Part shown: piece after piece, positions 53,450 through 64,000 of the stretch | Layout: each line of letters starts with the position of its first letter | Numbering within the stretch: position 1 is the first letter of the stretch | Source of the DNA: Wocania ichthyoenteri Th78 | Lineage (GTDB): Bacteria; Bacteroidota; Bacteroidia; Flavobacteriales; Flavobacteriaceae | DNA: 64,000 bases | Assembly (NCBI RefSeq): GCF_000789235.1 | Contig: NZ_KN525716.1 | Location: forward strand, 588,501 to 652,500 | Reading direction: 5' to 3' | Notes under the pieces: model-generated | What the model was told of the DNA's origin: nothing | Databases searched by the model: none | The model's input: the letters and a program-made list of their open reading frames with translations, nothing else | Program-made: the position numbers and the translations under genes

Positions 53450-53990
53450 TGATTATTTAAAATGTGATTATATATTAGCAAAAGAAATTAATAACAACCT
53501 CTGGTTGGTTTCGTATAAAAGCGAATTTACATTAAGGTCTAAAATAGAGTAACGTTCTTTATATACAATTGTTTTTTGAGGTTTGGATGTGCCACGTGTA
53601 TGCGTGAGTGAGCATAAAACCATGACGCTATAAAAAGTCCCACATACGCAAGTAGATGGTATCTAGTATAGCTGAAAGCTTGAAAAGTAGTAGTTAACGA
53701 AAGGGAATACTATAAATAGAGCAATGCGTTGGAGTTTCCCATACATGAAAATGGATGGCTAACAAAAAAGTATCAAGAAAAACAATTAACTGAAGCATTT
53801 TGGTAATAAGTCAATACATTTTGAAAATTACATCACGAAATGTTTCATTGAAATAATAGTACTTGAATTGAAAAGGTTTTATGAAAATTAAAACCGATTT
53901 AGTAGCAATACTAATAGATCACGTTATGTTATTTCAAAGAAAGCCATATCAGAGTAGATTAAATTCTATAGTGATATGGCTTTTGTTTTT
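53450..53990 (+). ncRNA. Unassigned structured noncoding region ending in a terminator
   Basis: About 540 bp between rplS and icd with no convincing gene. From about 53588 the sequence can fold densely: GTGTATG with CATACGC (7 bp, one wobble), AGCT with AGCT around GAA, TAGTAT with ATACTA, and GGGAA with TTCCC. The end is a strong plus-strand terminator (53940-53990). Base composition is less AT-biased than the surroundings. The 5' part vaguely recalls group II intron domain I (the GTGCC start, GAAAGC-type loops, a GAGC...GTTGGA tract), but no domain V or reverse transcriptase is present. An RNA gene or an intron remnant are the main options. Confidence 0.4.
53940..53990 (+). terminator. Terminator of the unassigned region
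   Basis: AAAGCCATATCA (53940-53951) pairs with TGATATGGCTTT (53972-53983), with TAGA/TCTA inside the 20-nt loop and a T-rich run after. It is oriented for plus-strand transcripts. Confidence 0.8.
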
Positions 53991-54148
53991 TATAATTTCT
54001 ACACTTCTATTTTATCATTTTCTTACAGACTTTAGCTTTTTTTATCATTCTAATAAATCATTTATAACCTGCTTGACTTCATCAATCAATTTAAAGGTTT
54101 TTAAAAGTCAATTTTTGTATATTCGCATCGCGAAAACGTTATCGTTAA

Positions 54149-56401
<2,253 letters not shown>

Positions 56402-56423
56402 CATACAATACATATCTTTTGTT

Positions 56424-56453
56424 AAAAGCTCCTAACCTTAGGAGCTTTTTTTA
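56424..56453 (+). terminator. Terminator of icd
   Basis: AAAAGCTCCTAA and TTAGGAGCTTTT form a 12-bp stem with CC between, followed by T7. It is 23 bp after the stop. Confidence 0.92.
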
Positions 56454-56474
56454 TATTTTTATAAAAAAAGCTGA

Positions 56475-58850
56475 ATGAAAAACTTTATGTTATGGCTTGT
56501 TATTGCCCTATCTTTATATAGTGCCTCTCTAAATGCTCAAGAAAAATTTACTTTAAGTGGCATTATTTCTGAAAAAAAAAGTAACGAGACCCTAATTGGT
56601 GTTAACATAATATTTCCAGAAACGGGAACAGGAACAACTACTAACGAATATGGTTTTTATTCCATCACTTTACCTAAAGGCACCTACTCTGTAATCATAA
56701 GTTACCTTGGCTACACAACTAAAACAGAAATTATAGAACTGAACAATGATATTTCCAAAAACATAAGTTTGGTTAACTCCCTCGAAAGTTTAGATGAAGT
56801 TATTATTACTAATAATATTGAAAAATTAAGCATAAACAAACCACAAATGAGTGTTAATACTTTAACCTCAAATACCATAAAAAAAATCCCCGTTGTTTTA
56901 GGCGAAGCAGATATTATTAAGGCTATCACTTTACTACCAGGTGTTACTAATGCTGGAGAAGCCTCATCTGGTTTTAATGTTAGAGGTGGTTCGGCAGATC
57001 AAAATTTAATTCTTTTAGACGAAGCAATTATTTACAATTCGTCACATTTATTTGGTTTCTTTTCGGTTTTTAATCCAGATGCCATTAAAGACCTTCGGTT
57101 ATATAAAGGTGGTATACCTGCGAGATACGGCGGTCGCGTTTCATCTGTTTTAGATATTTATCAAAAAGAGGGAAATAGTAAAGCATTTAACCTAAATGGT
57201 GGTATTGGCATTGTTGCGAGTAGACTGCTTGCCGAAGGGCCTATTAAAAAAGACAAAGGCTCTTTTCTTTTTGGCGGCAGATCAAGTTATGCGCATTTAT
57301 TTTTACCACTTTTCGATATTGAAAACATTGCTTATTTTTATGATTTAAACACAAAGCTGAGTTATAAAATAAACGACCGAAATAACATTTACTTATCAGG
57401 ATATTTTGGTAGAGATGTGTTTAGAGTTGAAGACACTTTTGAAAACACTTATGGCAATTCTGTTTTAAATTTTAGATGGAATCATTTATTTTCAGACAAA
57501 CTATTTTCTAATTTATCTTTAATTTATTCTGATTATTATTACAATTTAAAGCTAAATTTTGTTGAATTTGACTGGGTTTCTGGCATTCAGAATTTTAATT
57601 TAAAATATGATTTTAAATATTATTTAAACGATAAATTAAAACTTCAATACGGTTTAAATAGTATTTATTACAAATTTAATCCTGGAGAAATAAACCCAAC
57701 TGTAGAGACTTCGGGAATTAATCCTTTTAAACTTATAGACAAGTATGCTTTTGAAAACGCATTGTATTTAGATGTTGAGCATAAGATTTCAAATAAATTA
57801 GCTCTATCCTATGGCTTAAGATTTAGCTCATTTTTTAGATTAGGACAAGACGAACTTAATATTTACAACAATAATCAACCTGTAGTTTTTAATGAAGATT
57901 TTCAGATATACGAAAAAGCAGACCCTATGGGTACAGAATCATTTAACCGTAGTAATGTTATTGCAAAATTCTTCAATTTAGAACCACGTTTTTCAGCAGC
58001 TTATCAAATTAATTTAAATAGTTCTGTAAAAGCGAGTTATAATCGAATGAGCCAATATTTACATCTATTATCAAATACAAACTCACCAACTCCACTAGAT
58101 GTTTGGACCCCGAGTGGTAAATATGTAAAACCTCAATTATTAGATCAATTTGCTTTAGGCTACTTTAAAAATTTGAGCAATGATGAATATTCAATAGAAA
58201 TTGAAGGTTTTTACAAAACCATAAAAAACAGAATAGACTATATTGATGGCGCAGATTTAATAGCAAACAACGCTATCGAACAGGTTATCCTTAACGGAAA
58301 AGCGAGAGCTTACGGATTAGAATTTCTATTAAGAAAAAATGAAGGCAGGTTTAAAGGTTGGTTGGCCTACACGCTTTCAAAATCTGAACAGCAAACAAAG
58401 GGCAGAACACCAAATGAGATAGGAATTAACAATGGTAATTGGTACAATACGCCTTACGACAAAACTCACGACATCTCTTTAACTGGAAGCTATAAACTAA
58501 ATGATAAATGGGAGATTAACTCCAATTTTCTGTTCCAAACGGGTCAACCAGCAACATTTCCAAACGGGCAGTATATTTACAATGGTATTAATATTCCCAA
58601 TTATGGTGCACGAAATAAAAACAGATTGCCAGCTTACAATCGATTAGATATTTCGTTAAAATATCAGCCAAAACAAGTAAAAAATAAAAACTGGCAAAGT
58701 CATTGGGTCTTTGGTATTTATAATATTTATAATCGCAGGAATGCACAATCAATAAATTTTAGTCAAAATACAACAACTGGATTTAACGAAGCTACTCGCT
58801 TATCAATTTTTGGAATAGTTCCTTCAATATCTTATAATTTTAAACTTTAA
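56475..58850 (+). CDS. TonB-dependent receptor with carboxypeptidase-like N-domain
   Basis: 791 residues. The signal peptide ends in LNAQ (about 21). A carboxypeptidase-regulatory-like domain follows (about 25-110, with TGTTTNEYGFYSITLPKGTYS), then the plug (about 115-235, ALTLLPGV-like, FNVRGGSADQNLILLDEAII) and a 22-strand barrel that ends in ISYNFKL, with a C-terminal aromatic residue. It takes up a substrate with TonB energy. A DUF4249 lipoprotein gene follows, a known pair in Bacteroidota. The substrate is unknown; it lacks a SusD partner. Confidence 0.93.
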   Translation: MKNFMLWLVIALSLYSASLNAQEKFTLSGIISEKKSNETLIGVNIIFPETGTGTTTNEYGFYSITLPKGTYSVIISYLGYTTKTEIIELNNDISKNISLVNSLESLDEVIITNNIEKLSINKPQMSVNTLTSNTIKKIPVVLGEADIIKAITLLPGVTNAGEASSGFNVRGGSADQNLILLDEAIIYNSSHLFGFFSVFNPDAIKDLRLYKGGIPARYGGRVSSVLDIYQKEGNSKAFNLNGGIGIVASRLLAEGPIKKDKGSFLFGGRSSYAHLFLPLFDIENIAYFYDLNTKLSYKINDRNNIYLSGYFGRDVFRVEDTFENTYGNSVLNFRWNHLFSDKLFSNLSLIYSDYYYNLKLNFVEFDWVSGIQNFNLKYDFKYYLNDKLKLQYGLNSIYYKFNPGEINPTVETSGINPFKLIDKYAFENALYLDVEHKISNKLALSYGLRFSSFFRLGQDELNIYNNNQPVVFNEDFQIYEKADPMGTESFNRSNVIAKFFNLEPRFSAAYQINLNSSVKASYNRMSQYLHLLSNTNSPTPLDVWTPSGKYVKPQLLDQFALGYFKNLSNDEYSIEIEGFYKTIKNRIDYIDGADLIANNAIEQVILNGKARAYGLEFLLRKNEGRFKGWLAYTLSKSEQQTKGRTPNEIGINNGNWYNTPYDKTHDISLTGSYKLNDKWEINSNFLFQTGQPATFPNGQYIYNGINIPNYGARNKNRLPAYNRLDISLKYQPKQVKNKNWQSHWVFGIYNIYNRRNAQSINFSQNTTTGFNEATRLSIFGIVPSISYNFKL

Positions 58851-58902
58851 GCTTATGAAAAATTTAAAGAATTTTCATGAACACTTAATCAATATAACCA
58901 TT

Positions 58903-59721
58903 ATGAGGAAGAAATTAAAATGCCTATTTTTAATAAGCTTAATTATATTTTCTTGTGAAGATGTTATTCAAGTCGACCTTGAAACTGCTCAAACAAGATT
59001 AGTTATTGATGCCTCTTTAAACTGGCAAAAAGGCACTAGTGGTAATGAGCAATTTATAAAGCTTTCGCTAACAGCTCCATATTTTGGCAATACCATTCCG
59101 CCAGCAACAGGAGCTATTGTAACTATAACAGATTCAAATAACAATACATTTAATTTTACTGAAGAGGGAAATACTGGTATTTACACAAACAATACTTTTG
59201 CTCCTGTAATTAATAGGGAATACGCGCTAACTATTACCTATAATAACGAAGTTTACACAGCTACTGAAACATTAACACCAGTATCACCAATTGAGTATGT
59301 TGAGCAAAAAAACGACGGTGGTTTTACTGGCGATGAAATTGAAATAAAAGCCTTTTACACAGACCCAAAAGATATTGAAAATTTTTACTTATTCGAGTTT
59401 AGAAAACCAACTCTAAACACTATAAATCTTGAAGTATACGATGATGAATTCACAGATGGGAATCAAATATTCGCTTTTTATTCTGACGAAACCCTTACAA
59501 GCGGCGACCAATTAGAAATAAGAAACTACGGCATTTCAAGTCGTACATATAACTATTTAAACATTCTACTTCAACAAACCGATGACGAATCTGGCGACCC
59601 TTTTCAAACCCAGCCAGCTACAGTAAGAGGTAATTGCATAAATCAAACCAACCCGAATAACTATCCTTTGGGATATTTTAGAGTTGCAGAAACCCATGTT
59701 TTTACTTACACAATTGAATAA
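58903..59721 (+). CDS. DUF4249 outer-membrane-linked lipoprotein
   Basis: 272 residues from the ATG at 58903; a start 48 bp earlier is less likely because it would hide the signal. The lipobox is LIIFSC (Cys about 15). The DUF4249 domain covers the rest, a beta-rich fold opening with QTRLVIDASLNWQ and ending YFRVAETHVFTYTI. The family occurs next to TonB-dependent receptors and probably acts as a surface partner, similar in role to SusD. It is 52 bp after the receptor gene. Confidence 0.88.
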   Translation: MRKKLKCLFLISLIIFSCEDVIQVDLETAQTRLVIDASLNWQKGTSGNEQFIKLSLTAPYFGNTIPPATGAIVTITDSNNNTFNFTEEGNTGIYTNNTFAPVINREYALTITYNNEVYTATETLTPVSPIEYVEQKNDGGFTGDEIEIKAFYTDPKDIENFYLFEFRKPTLNTINLEVYDDEFTDGNQIFAFYSDETLTSGDQLEIRNYGISSRTYNYLNILLQQTDDESGDPFQTQPATVRGNCINQTNPNNYPLGYFRVAETHVFTYTIE

Positions 59722-59913
59722 TCTCCTTATTTTTATACTTGGCATAAAATTTGTGTGTTATTTCTTTAATAAAAATTATTAATAAAAAATAACACTGATT
59801 ATTAGTAAAAATATAATTAATTAAAATTTTAAGATTTAATTAACCGTAAGAAATTATTGGTATACTATTTTTACTATAATTACAAATTTCACCAATCAAA
59901 AAAACCATCCAGC

Positions 59914-61158
59914 ATGAATAAAAAAAGAATAGCCTATATAGTAGGTGCTATCGTTTTAATAATAATTGCCTATTCATATTTTAATTCCAATAATGATAAA
60001 GATGTTTCACTTACTGCCAAAGTAGTAAAAGGTACTTTTTTAAATGAAGTATTTATTTCTGGTGAAGCGCAATCTACAAGTTCAAAAAAAATTAACGGCC
60101 CAAGTAACGCAAGACGATTTAATATTTATCAAATAAAAATACAAGATTTAGTAGCAGAAGGTACTATTGTAAAAAAGGGAGACTATATTGGTAAATTAGA
60201 TGCCTCTGAAGTTAATGGAAAAATTAATGAAGCACAATTAAATTTAGAAAAAGCTCAATCAAGATTCACACAACAACAATTGGATACCACTCTTACGCTA
60301 AAACAAGAGCGCAATTCTATAAAAGACTTATTATTTAATATTGAAGAGGATAGTTTAGAATTAGAGCGTTCAATATATGAGCCTCCAGCAACTATTAGAT
60401 CATTAGAAAACAAGATTGAGAAAACTGCACGGGATTTAAAAGAAAAAAAAGCAGACTACTCAATAAAAAAGAGGCAAGCCAATGCAAAAATGATTGAAGT
60501 AGGTACTGAAGTTTCTAAAATCTCTAAACAAATAGAAGAATTATTACAATTACAAAAAGAGTTCACTATTTATTCAGATGATGCTGGTATGGTGACTTAT
60601 GTAAAAGAGTGGAACGGCACAAAAAAGAAAGTAGGCTCTACTATATCACCTTGGGAACCCGCTATTGCTAGTTTACCAGATTTAACAAAAATGGAGTCGA
60701 AAACCTATAGTAATGAGGTTGATATAAGAAAGATAAAAAAAGACTTACCTGTAAAAATAGGTTTTGATGCTTTTCCAGATATAGAACTTGACGGAATTGT
60801 TACCGATGTTGCTAATGTAGGTGAAACTAAAGCAGGTTCAGATATTAAGCTTTTTCAGGTTTTAATAAAATTAAATGAAACAAATGAGAACATTAGACCT
60901 GGAATGACAACTTCAAACAAAATACTAATAGATCAAAAAAATAATGTTTTAATGATTCCATTAGAAGCCATTTTTGCTAATGATTCTATTAGCTATACAT
61001 ATGTAAAATCAGGATTATCAATCGATAAAAGACAAGTAGAATTAGGTCTGTCTAATAATGAAGTTGTAATTATAACAAAAGGATTGAAAGAAGATGATGT
61101 TGTTTATTTGAATAAACCAGAAGATACAGATAATAAAAGTATAACGCTATTAAAATAA
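59914..61158 (+). CDS. HlyD/MacA-like periplasmic adaptor protein
   Basis: 414 residues from the ATG at 59914. One N-terminal TM (about 7-25, AYIVGAIVLIIIAYSYF) is followed by a lipoyl-like half (about 45-95), a helical hairpin (about 95-215), and the second lipoyl and beta-barrel halves. It bridges an inner-membrane permease to TolC. It lies directly upstream of the MacB permease, with 1 bp between stop and start, and TolC after that. Confidence 0.9.
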   Translation: MNKKRIAYIVGAIVLIIIAYSYFNSNNDKDVSLTAKVVKGTFLNEVFISGEAQSTSSKKINGPSNARRFNIYQIKIQDLVAEGTIVKKGDYIGKLDASEVNGKINEAQLNLEKAQSRFTQQQLDTTLTLKQERNSIKDLLFNIEEDSLELERSIYEPPATIRSLENKIEKTARDLKEKKADYSIKKRQANAKMIEVGTEVSKISKQIEELLQLQKEFTIYSDDAGMVTYVKEWNGTKKKVGSTISPWEPAIASLPDLTKMESKTYSNEVDIRKIKKDLPVKIGFDAFPDIELDGIVTDVANVGETKAGSDIKLFQVLIKLNETNENIRPGMTTSNKILIDQKNNVLMIPLEAIFANDSISYTYVKSGLSIDKRQVELGLSNNEVVIITKGLKEDDVVYLNKPEDTDNKSITLLK

Positions 61159-61159
61159 G

Positions 61160-62512
61160 ATGATAGATAAAATACTTTTAGAAAAACTAAAATCAACTTT
61201 TGGTGAAGCCTTTTGGTTTATTAAAACGAATAAGGTTAGAACTTTTTTAACCGCATTAGGAATTATTTTTGGTGTAGCTTCAGTAATTACTATGCTCGCC
61301 ATAGGAAATGGTGCAGAAAAAGAAATATTAGCACAACTAGAATTAGTAGGTGTAAATAACATTGTGATTACCCCAATACCTGATGAAGAAGATGAAGACG
61401 CTAACGAAAGTGATGAGGATGCCAGTAAAACGGAATCAAAACGATTTTCTAAAGGCTTAGATATATTAGATGCAATAAGCGCTCAAAAAAACATTCCTAG
61501 CATTAAACTTGTTAGCCCAGAAATAATTTTGAATACCTATGTTATTAATAATGGTAGGCAAAATTCTGTTAAGCTCATTGGTATTTCTCCTGCCTTTTTT
61601 GAATCTTCTAATATTAGCTTAGAAAACGGTAAAAGTTTTTCAGACTATCAAATTAAGAATGCCTTACCAGTATGCATTATAGGCAAAAAAGTTGAGAAAA
61701 AATTATTTACTGGAGAAAGTGCTTTAGGAAAACAAATTAAAGTAAAAGATGTTTGGTTAAAAGTTATTGGTGTTATTGAAGAAAAATTAATCTCTGATAA
61801 AGCACAAGAAAACTTAGGCATAAGAGATTTGAATGAAGATGTTTATATACCTATAAATACATTTTTAGTACGCTATAAAGATCGAAAGATAATTAGTGAT
61901 AAAATAGGTGCTCGAAATAGAAACCAAAATGGTCCAAAAAAAAGAATACCTAGAGGTAATTATCATCAAATAGATAAATTAACTGTACAGGTTTCAAATT
62001 CAAATGAGTTAAAAGCTACAGCTGAAGTTTTAAGTAAAATGCTAAAACGAAGACATAATGATGTTTTAGATTTTGAAATAGAAATCCCAATACAATTACT
62101 TAAACAGCAACAAAAAACTAAGCAAATATTTAATATAGTCTTAATCATTATAGCAGGAATATCGCTATTAATTGGAGGTATAGGTATTATGAATATCATG
62201 CTAGCTTCAGTATTAGAAAGAACCAAAGAAATAGGGATAATTAGAGCCATTGGAGCTACAGAAGAGGATGTTATATTACAGTTTTTATCAGAATCTGTAC
62301 TTATTAGTGTTGGAGGGGGAATTATTGGGATTCTTCTTGGAGTTATAGGAGCTTATGTAATTGAAATAGTTTCAGGAATTGAAACTGTTTTATCTATAAA
62401 TTCAATTATGATTTCATTCTTTATTGCTGTTGCTGTAGGATTAATATTTGGAATATTTCCAGCAAAAGCAGCCGCAAATAAAAAACCTATTCAAGCTTTA
62501 AGATCCGAATAA
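61160..62512 (+). CDS. MacB-type ABC transporter permease (FtsX domain)
   Basis: 450 residues. The first TM is at about 26-48 (FLTALGIIFGVASVITMLAI), followed by a large periplasmic domain (MacB_PCD, about 60-310) and the FtsX part with three TM (about 320-345, 375-400 and 415-440, including IGIMNIMLASVLERTKEIGIIRAIGA, shown in part). MacB itself is usually fused to its ATPase or next to it; here there is no ATP-binding domain in the protein and none encoded in the three-gene run. It starts 1 bp after the adaptor stop. Confidence 0.92.
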   Translation: MIDKILLEKLKSTFGEAFWFIKTNKVRTFLTALGIIFGVASVITMLAIGNGAEKEILAQLELVGVNNIVITPIPDEEDEDANESDEDASKTESKRFSKGLDILDAISAQKNIPSIKLVSPEIILNTYVINNGRQNSVKLIGISPAFFESSNISLENGKSFSDYQIKNALPVCIIGKKVEKKLFTGESALGKQIKVKDVWLKVIGVIEEKLISDKAQENLGIRDLNEDVYIPINTFLVRYKDRKIISDKIGARNRNQNGPKKRIPRGNYHQIDKLTVQVSNSNELKATAEVLSKMLKRRHNDVLDFEIEIPIQLLKQQQKTKQIFNIVLIIIAGISLLIGGIGIMNIMLASVLERTKEIGIIRAIGATEEDVILQFLSESVLISVGGGIIGILLGVIGAYVIEIVSGIETVLSINSIMISFFIAVAVGLIFGIFPAKAAANKKPIQALRSE

Positions 62513-62518
62513 TAAAAT

Positions 62519-63979
62519 ATGAAAAAAATACTCCTTATCATTATTATTGTTTTTCCATTATTCAATAATGCACAGTCAAAAAAACTAACACTTAATGAAG
62601 CGATTGAAATTGCTCGAAAAAAATCACCTGATTATAAAATTAATTTAAACAGAAACCAATCAAACTATTGGCGTTACAGACGTTATAAAGCAAGTTTTTT
62701 GCCTGAACTTAGACTAACTGCTACACTACCTGAATACCGAAATGCAGTACGCAGAATAACAAACGACACTGGACAAGATGTTTTTGTAACACAAAATCAA
62801 TTGCTTATTGAAGGTGGTTTATCAATTTCTCAAAGTATACCATATACAGGAGGCACATTATCTGTCAATACAAACTTAGAACGTGTAGAATTATTTGGTC
62901 TTGACGATAATATTGGATATTCTGTTATTCCGTTTTCTATTAATTATTTTCAAAACTCAATATTATTTAACGAATTCAAATGGGATAAAAAAATTGAACC
63001 ACTAATTTACGAAGAGTCCAAAAGAGATTTTATTGAAAATATGGAGCAAATATCTGTTAGTACATCCAATCGTTACTTTGATTTGCTAAAAGCACAAATG
63101 CAACTTGCTATTTCAGAAACTAACTTAAAAAACCAAGACACCTTATTTCAAATAGCAAAAGGGAGATATAGAATTGGAAAGATTGCTGAAAATGAACTAT
63201 TACAAATGGAGTTAAGGTTCTTAAATTCAAAAAATAGAGTTACCACAAATACGGTTGAATTAAAAAGAGCATCACAAAATTTAGCACGATACTTAGAATT
63301 AGATACTGAAAATTTAAAATTAGATGTACCCGAACAACTACCCCTTTTTAATGTAGATATAGATAAAGCATTAAATGAAGCGCAGTCTAATAGAAAAGCG
63401 ATTATAGAGTTTAGAAGAAAACGATTACAGGCCGAAAAAGAAGTAGCTTTTCAGAAAGGGAATAATAAATTACAATTGGGAATAAGAGCTAATTTTGGAA
63501 TATCGCAAAATGGTGATGATTTTAATAACCTATTTAACAACTTTAACAAACAACAAAACGTTTCAGTATCTGTTGGCATCCCTATATTCGATTGGGGGGT
63601 CTCTAAATCAAGACGTAAAATGGCAGAAGCTAACTTAGATTTAACTAACAATAACATAAATCAAGACAAGCAAGAATTCGAGCAGGAAATATATTTACAT
63701 GTATTAAACTGGTCTAATCAAAGAGATTTTTTATTCACAGCAGAAAAAGCTAAAGAGGTTTCAATGAAGCGATATGAAATTTCTAAAAAAAGGTATGTAC
63801 TAAATAAAGTAACAATTACAGATTTAAATATTGCGTTAGAAGAAAGAGATAAGGCTGTATTTGAATACTTAAATTCTCTCGAAAAATTCTGGCGAGATTA
63901 TTACATATTAAGACAGCTAACACTTTACGATTTTATTAATGATAAAAAAATAGAAGTTGAAGATATTCTTTTTGATTAA
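62519..63979 (+). CDS. TolC-family outer-membrane efflux protein
   Basis: 486 residues. Signal peptide (about 1-18, ending NNAQS). Two repeats of long helices with QISVSTSNRYFDLLKAQMQL (about 181-200) and LNAQSN-like segments, typical of the TolC trimer (12-strand barrel and helical tunnel). It lies 6 bp after the permease gene, so the three form an export system. The ATPase must come from elsewhere or from beyond coordinate 64000. Confidence 0.93.
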   Translation: MKKILLIIIIVFPLFNNAQSKKLTLNEAIEIARKKSPDYKINLNRNQSNYWRYRRYKASFLPELRLTATLPEYRNAVRRITNDTGQDVFVTQNQLLIEGGLSISQSIPYTGGTLSVNTNLERVELFGLDDNIGYSVIPFSINYFQNSILFNEFKWDKKIEPLIYEESKRDFIENMEQISVSTSNRYFDLLKAQMQLAISETNLKNQDTLFQIAKGRYRIGKIAENELLQMELRFLNSKNRVTTNTVELKRASQNLARYLELDTENLKLDVPEQLPLFNVDIDKALNEAQSNRKAIIEFRRKRLQAEKEVAFQKGNNKLQLGIRANFGISQNGDDFNNLFNNFNKQQNVSVSVGIPIFDWGVSKSRRKMAEANLDLTNNNINQDKQEFEQEIYLHVLNWSNQRDFLFTAEKAKEVSMKRYEISKKRYVLNKVTITDLNIALEERDKAVFEYLNSLEKFWRDYYILRQLTLYDFINDKKIEVEDILFD

Positions 63980-64000
63980 AACTCACTAATAATTCATACT

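Noticed and set aside
53450..53990. RNase P RNA, tmRNA or SRP RNA
   Set aside because: No GAGGAAAGTCC-like RNase P core, no tmRNA tag or tRNA-like ends, and no SRP tetraloop motif is visible.

Overview
The window is an AT-rich bacterial chromosome segment that reads as a marine-type member of the Flavobacteriaceae (phylum Bacteroidota). The evidence is a PorP/SprF protein next to a giant secreted protein with a type IX (T9SS) C-terminal sorting domain, promoters of the Bacteroidota type (TTG, about 19 nt, then TAnnTTTG), the tRNA-tuf-tRNA-secE-nusG-rplKAJL-rpoBC order, and many family-restricted proteins (DUF4369, DUF4249, DUF2851, DUF6249). Nothing indicates a prophage, plasmid, CRISPR array or intact transposon.

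Layout. 1-5.1 kb: a minus-strand envelope operon of two SurA/parvulin-type isomerases with a catalytic-domain-less lipoprotein between them, running into a MoxR AAA+ ATPase cut by the window edge. 5.1-12.4 kb: a plus-strand run (VOC protein, WYL regulator, MOSC protein, DEAD-box helicase), an ECF sigma factor with a membrane partner, a VanX-like dipeptidase, a DUF4369 lipoprotein and a tRNA-Thr. 12.4-13.8 kb: QueD-like protein and IPP isomerase. 13.9-23.3 kb: a T9SS-linked surface locus (OmpA/PD40 protein, PorP/SprF, 1202-residue RCC1/Ig-like adhesin), then a LytTR response regulator and its histidine kinase, with three phased LytTR-like sites in front of the adhesin. 23.6-26 kb: prfC and small proteins.

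26-41 kb is the core information-processing block on the minus strand: rpoC, rpoB, rplL, rplJ, rplA, rplK, nusG, secE, tRNA-Trp, tuf, four more tRNAs, hpf, xerC and rpsU. It carries visible regulatory structures: a well-formed promoter with an immediate hairpin before the tRNA-tuf operon, a hairpin between rplL and rpoB, and an unusually strong Shine-Dalgarno sequence before rpsU. 41-49.7 kb is metabolic and membrane housekeeping (acyl-CoA dehydrogenase, AGCS symporter, K+ channel, trmD).

49.7-54.2 kb is the accessory part and the most interesting. Two single genes (a DUF4145 zinc protein and a membrane-anchored PD-(D/E)XK-like protein) are separated and followed by about 140-bp imperfect palindromes that share boundary boxes and an internal hairpin, an arrangement like integron gene cassettes but with no integrase in view. 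An HxlR/DoxX divergent pair, a Flavo-1-like RNA element, rplS, and a roughly 0.5-kb unassigned structured region ending in a terminator follow. 54.2-64 kb: monomeric isocitrate dehydrogenase, a TonB-dependent receptor with its DUF4249 lipoprotein, and an export operon (HlyD adaptor, MacB-type permease, TolC channel) with no ATPase gene visible before the window ends.
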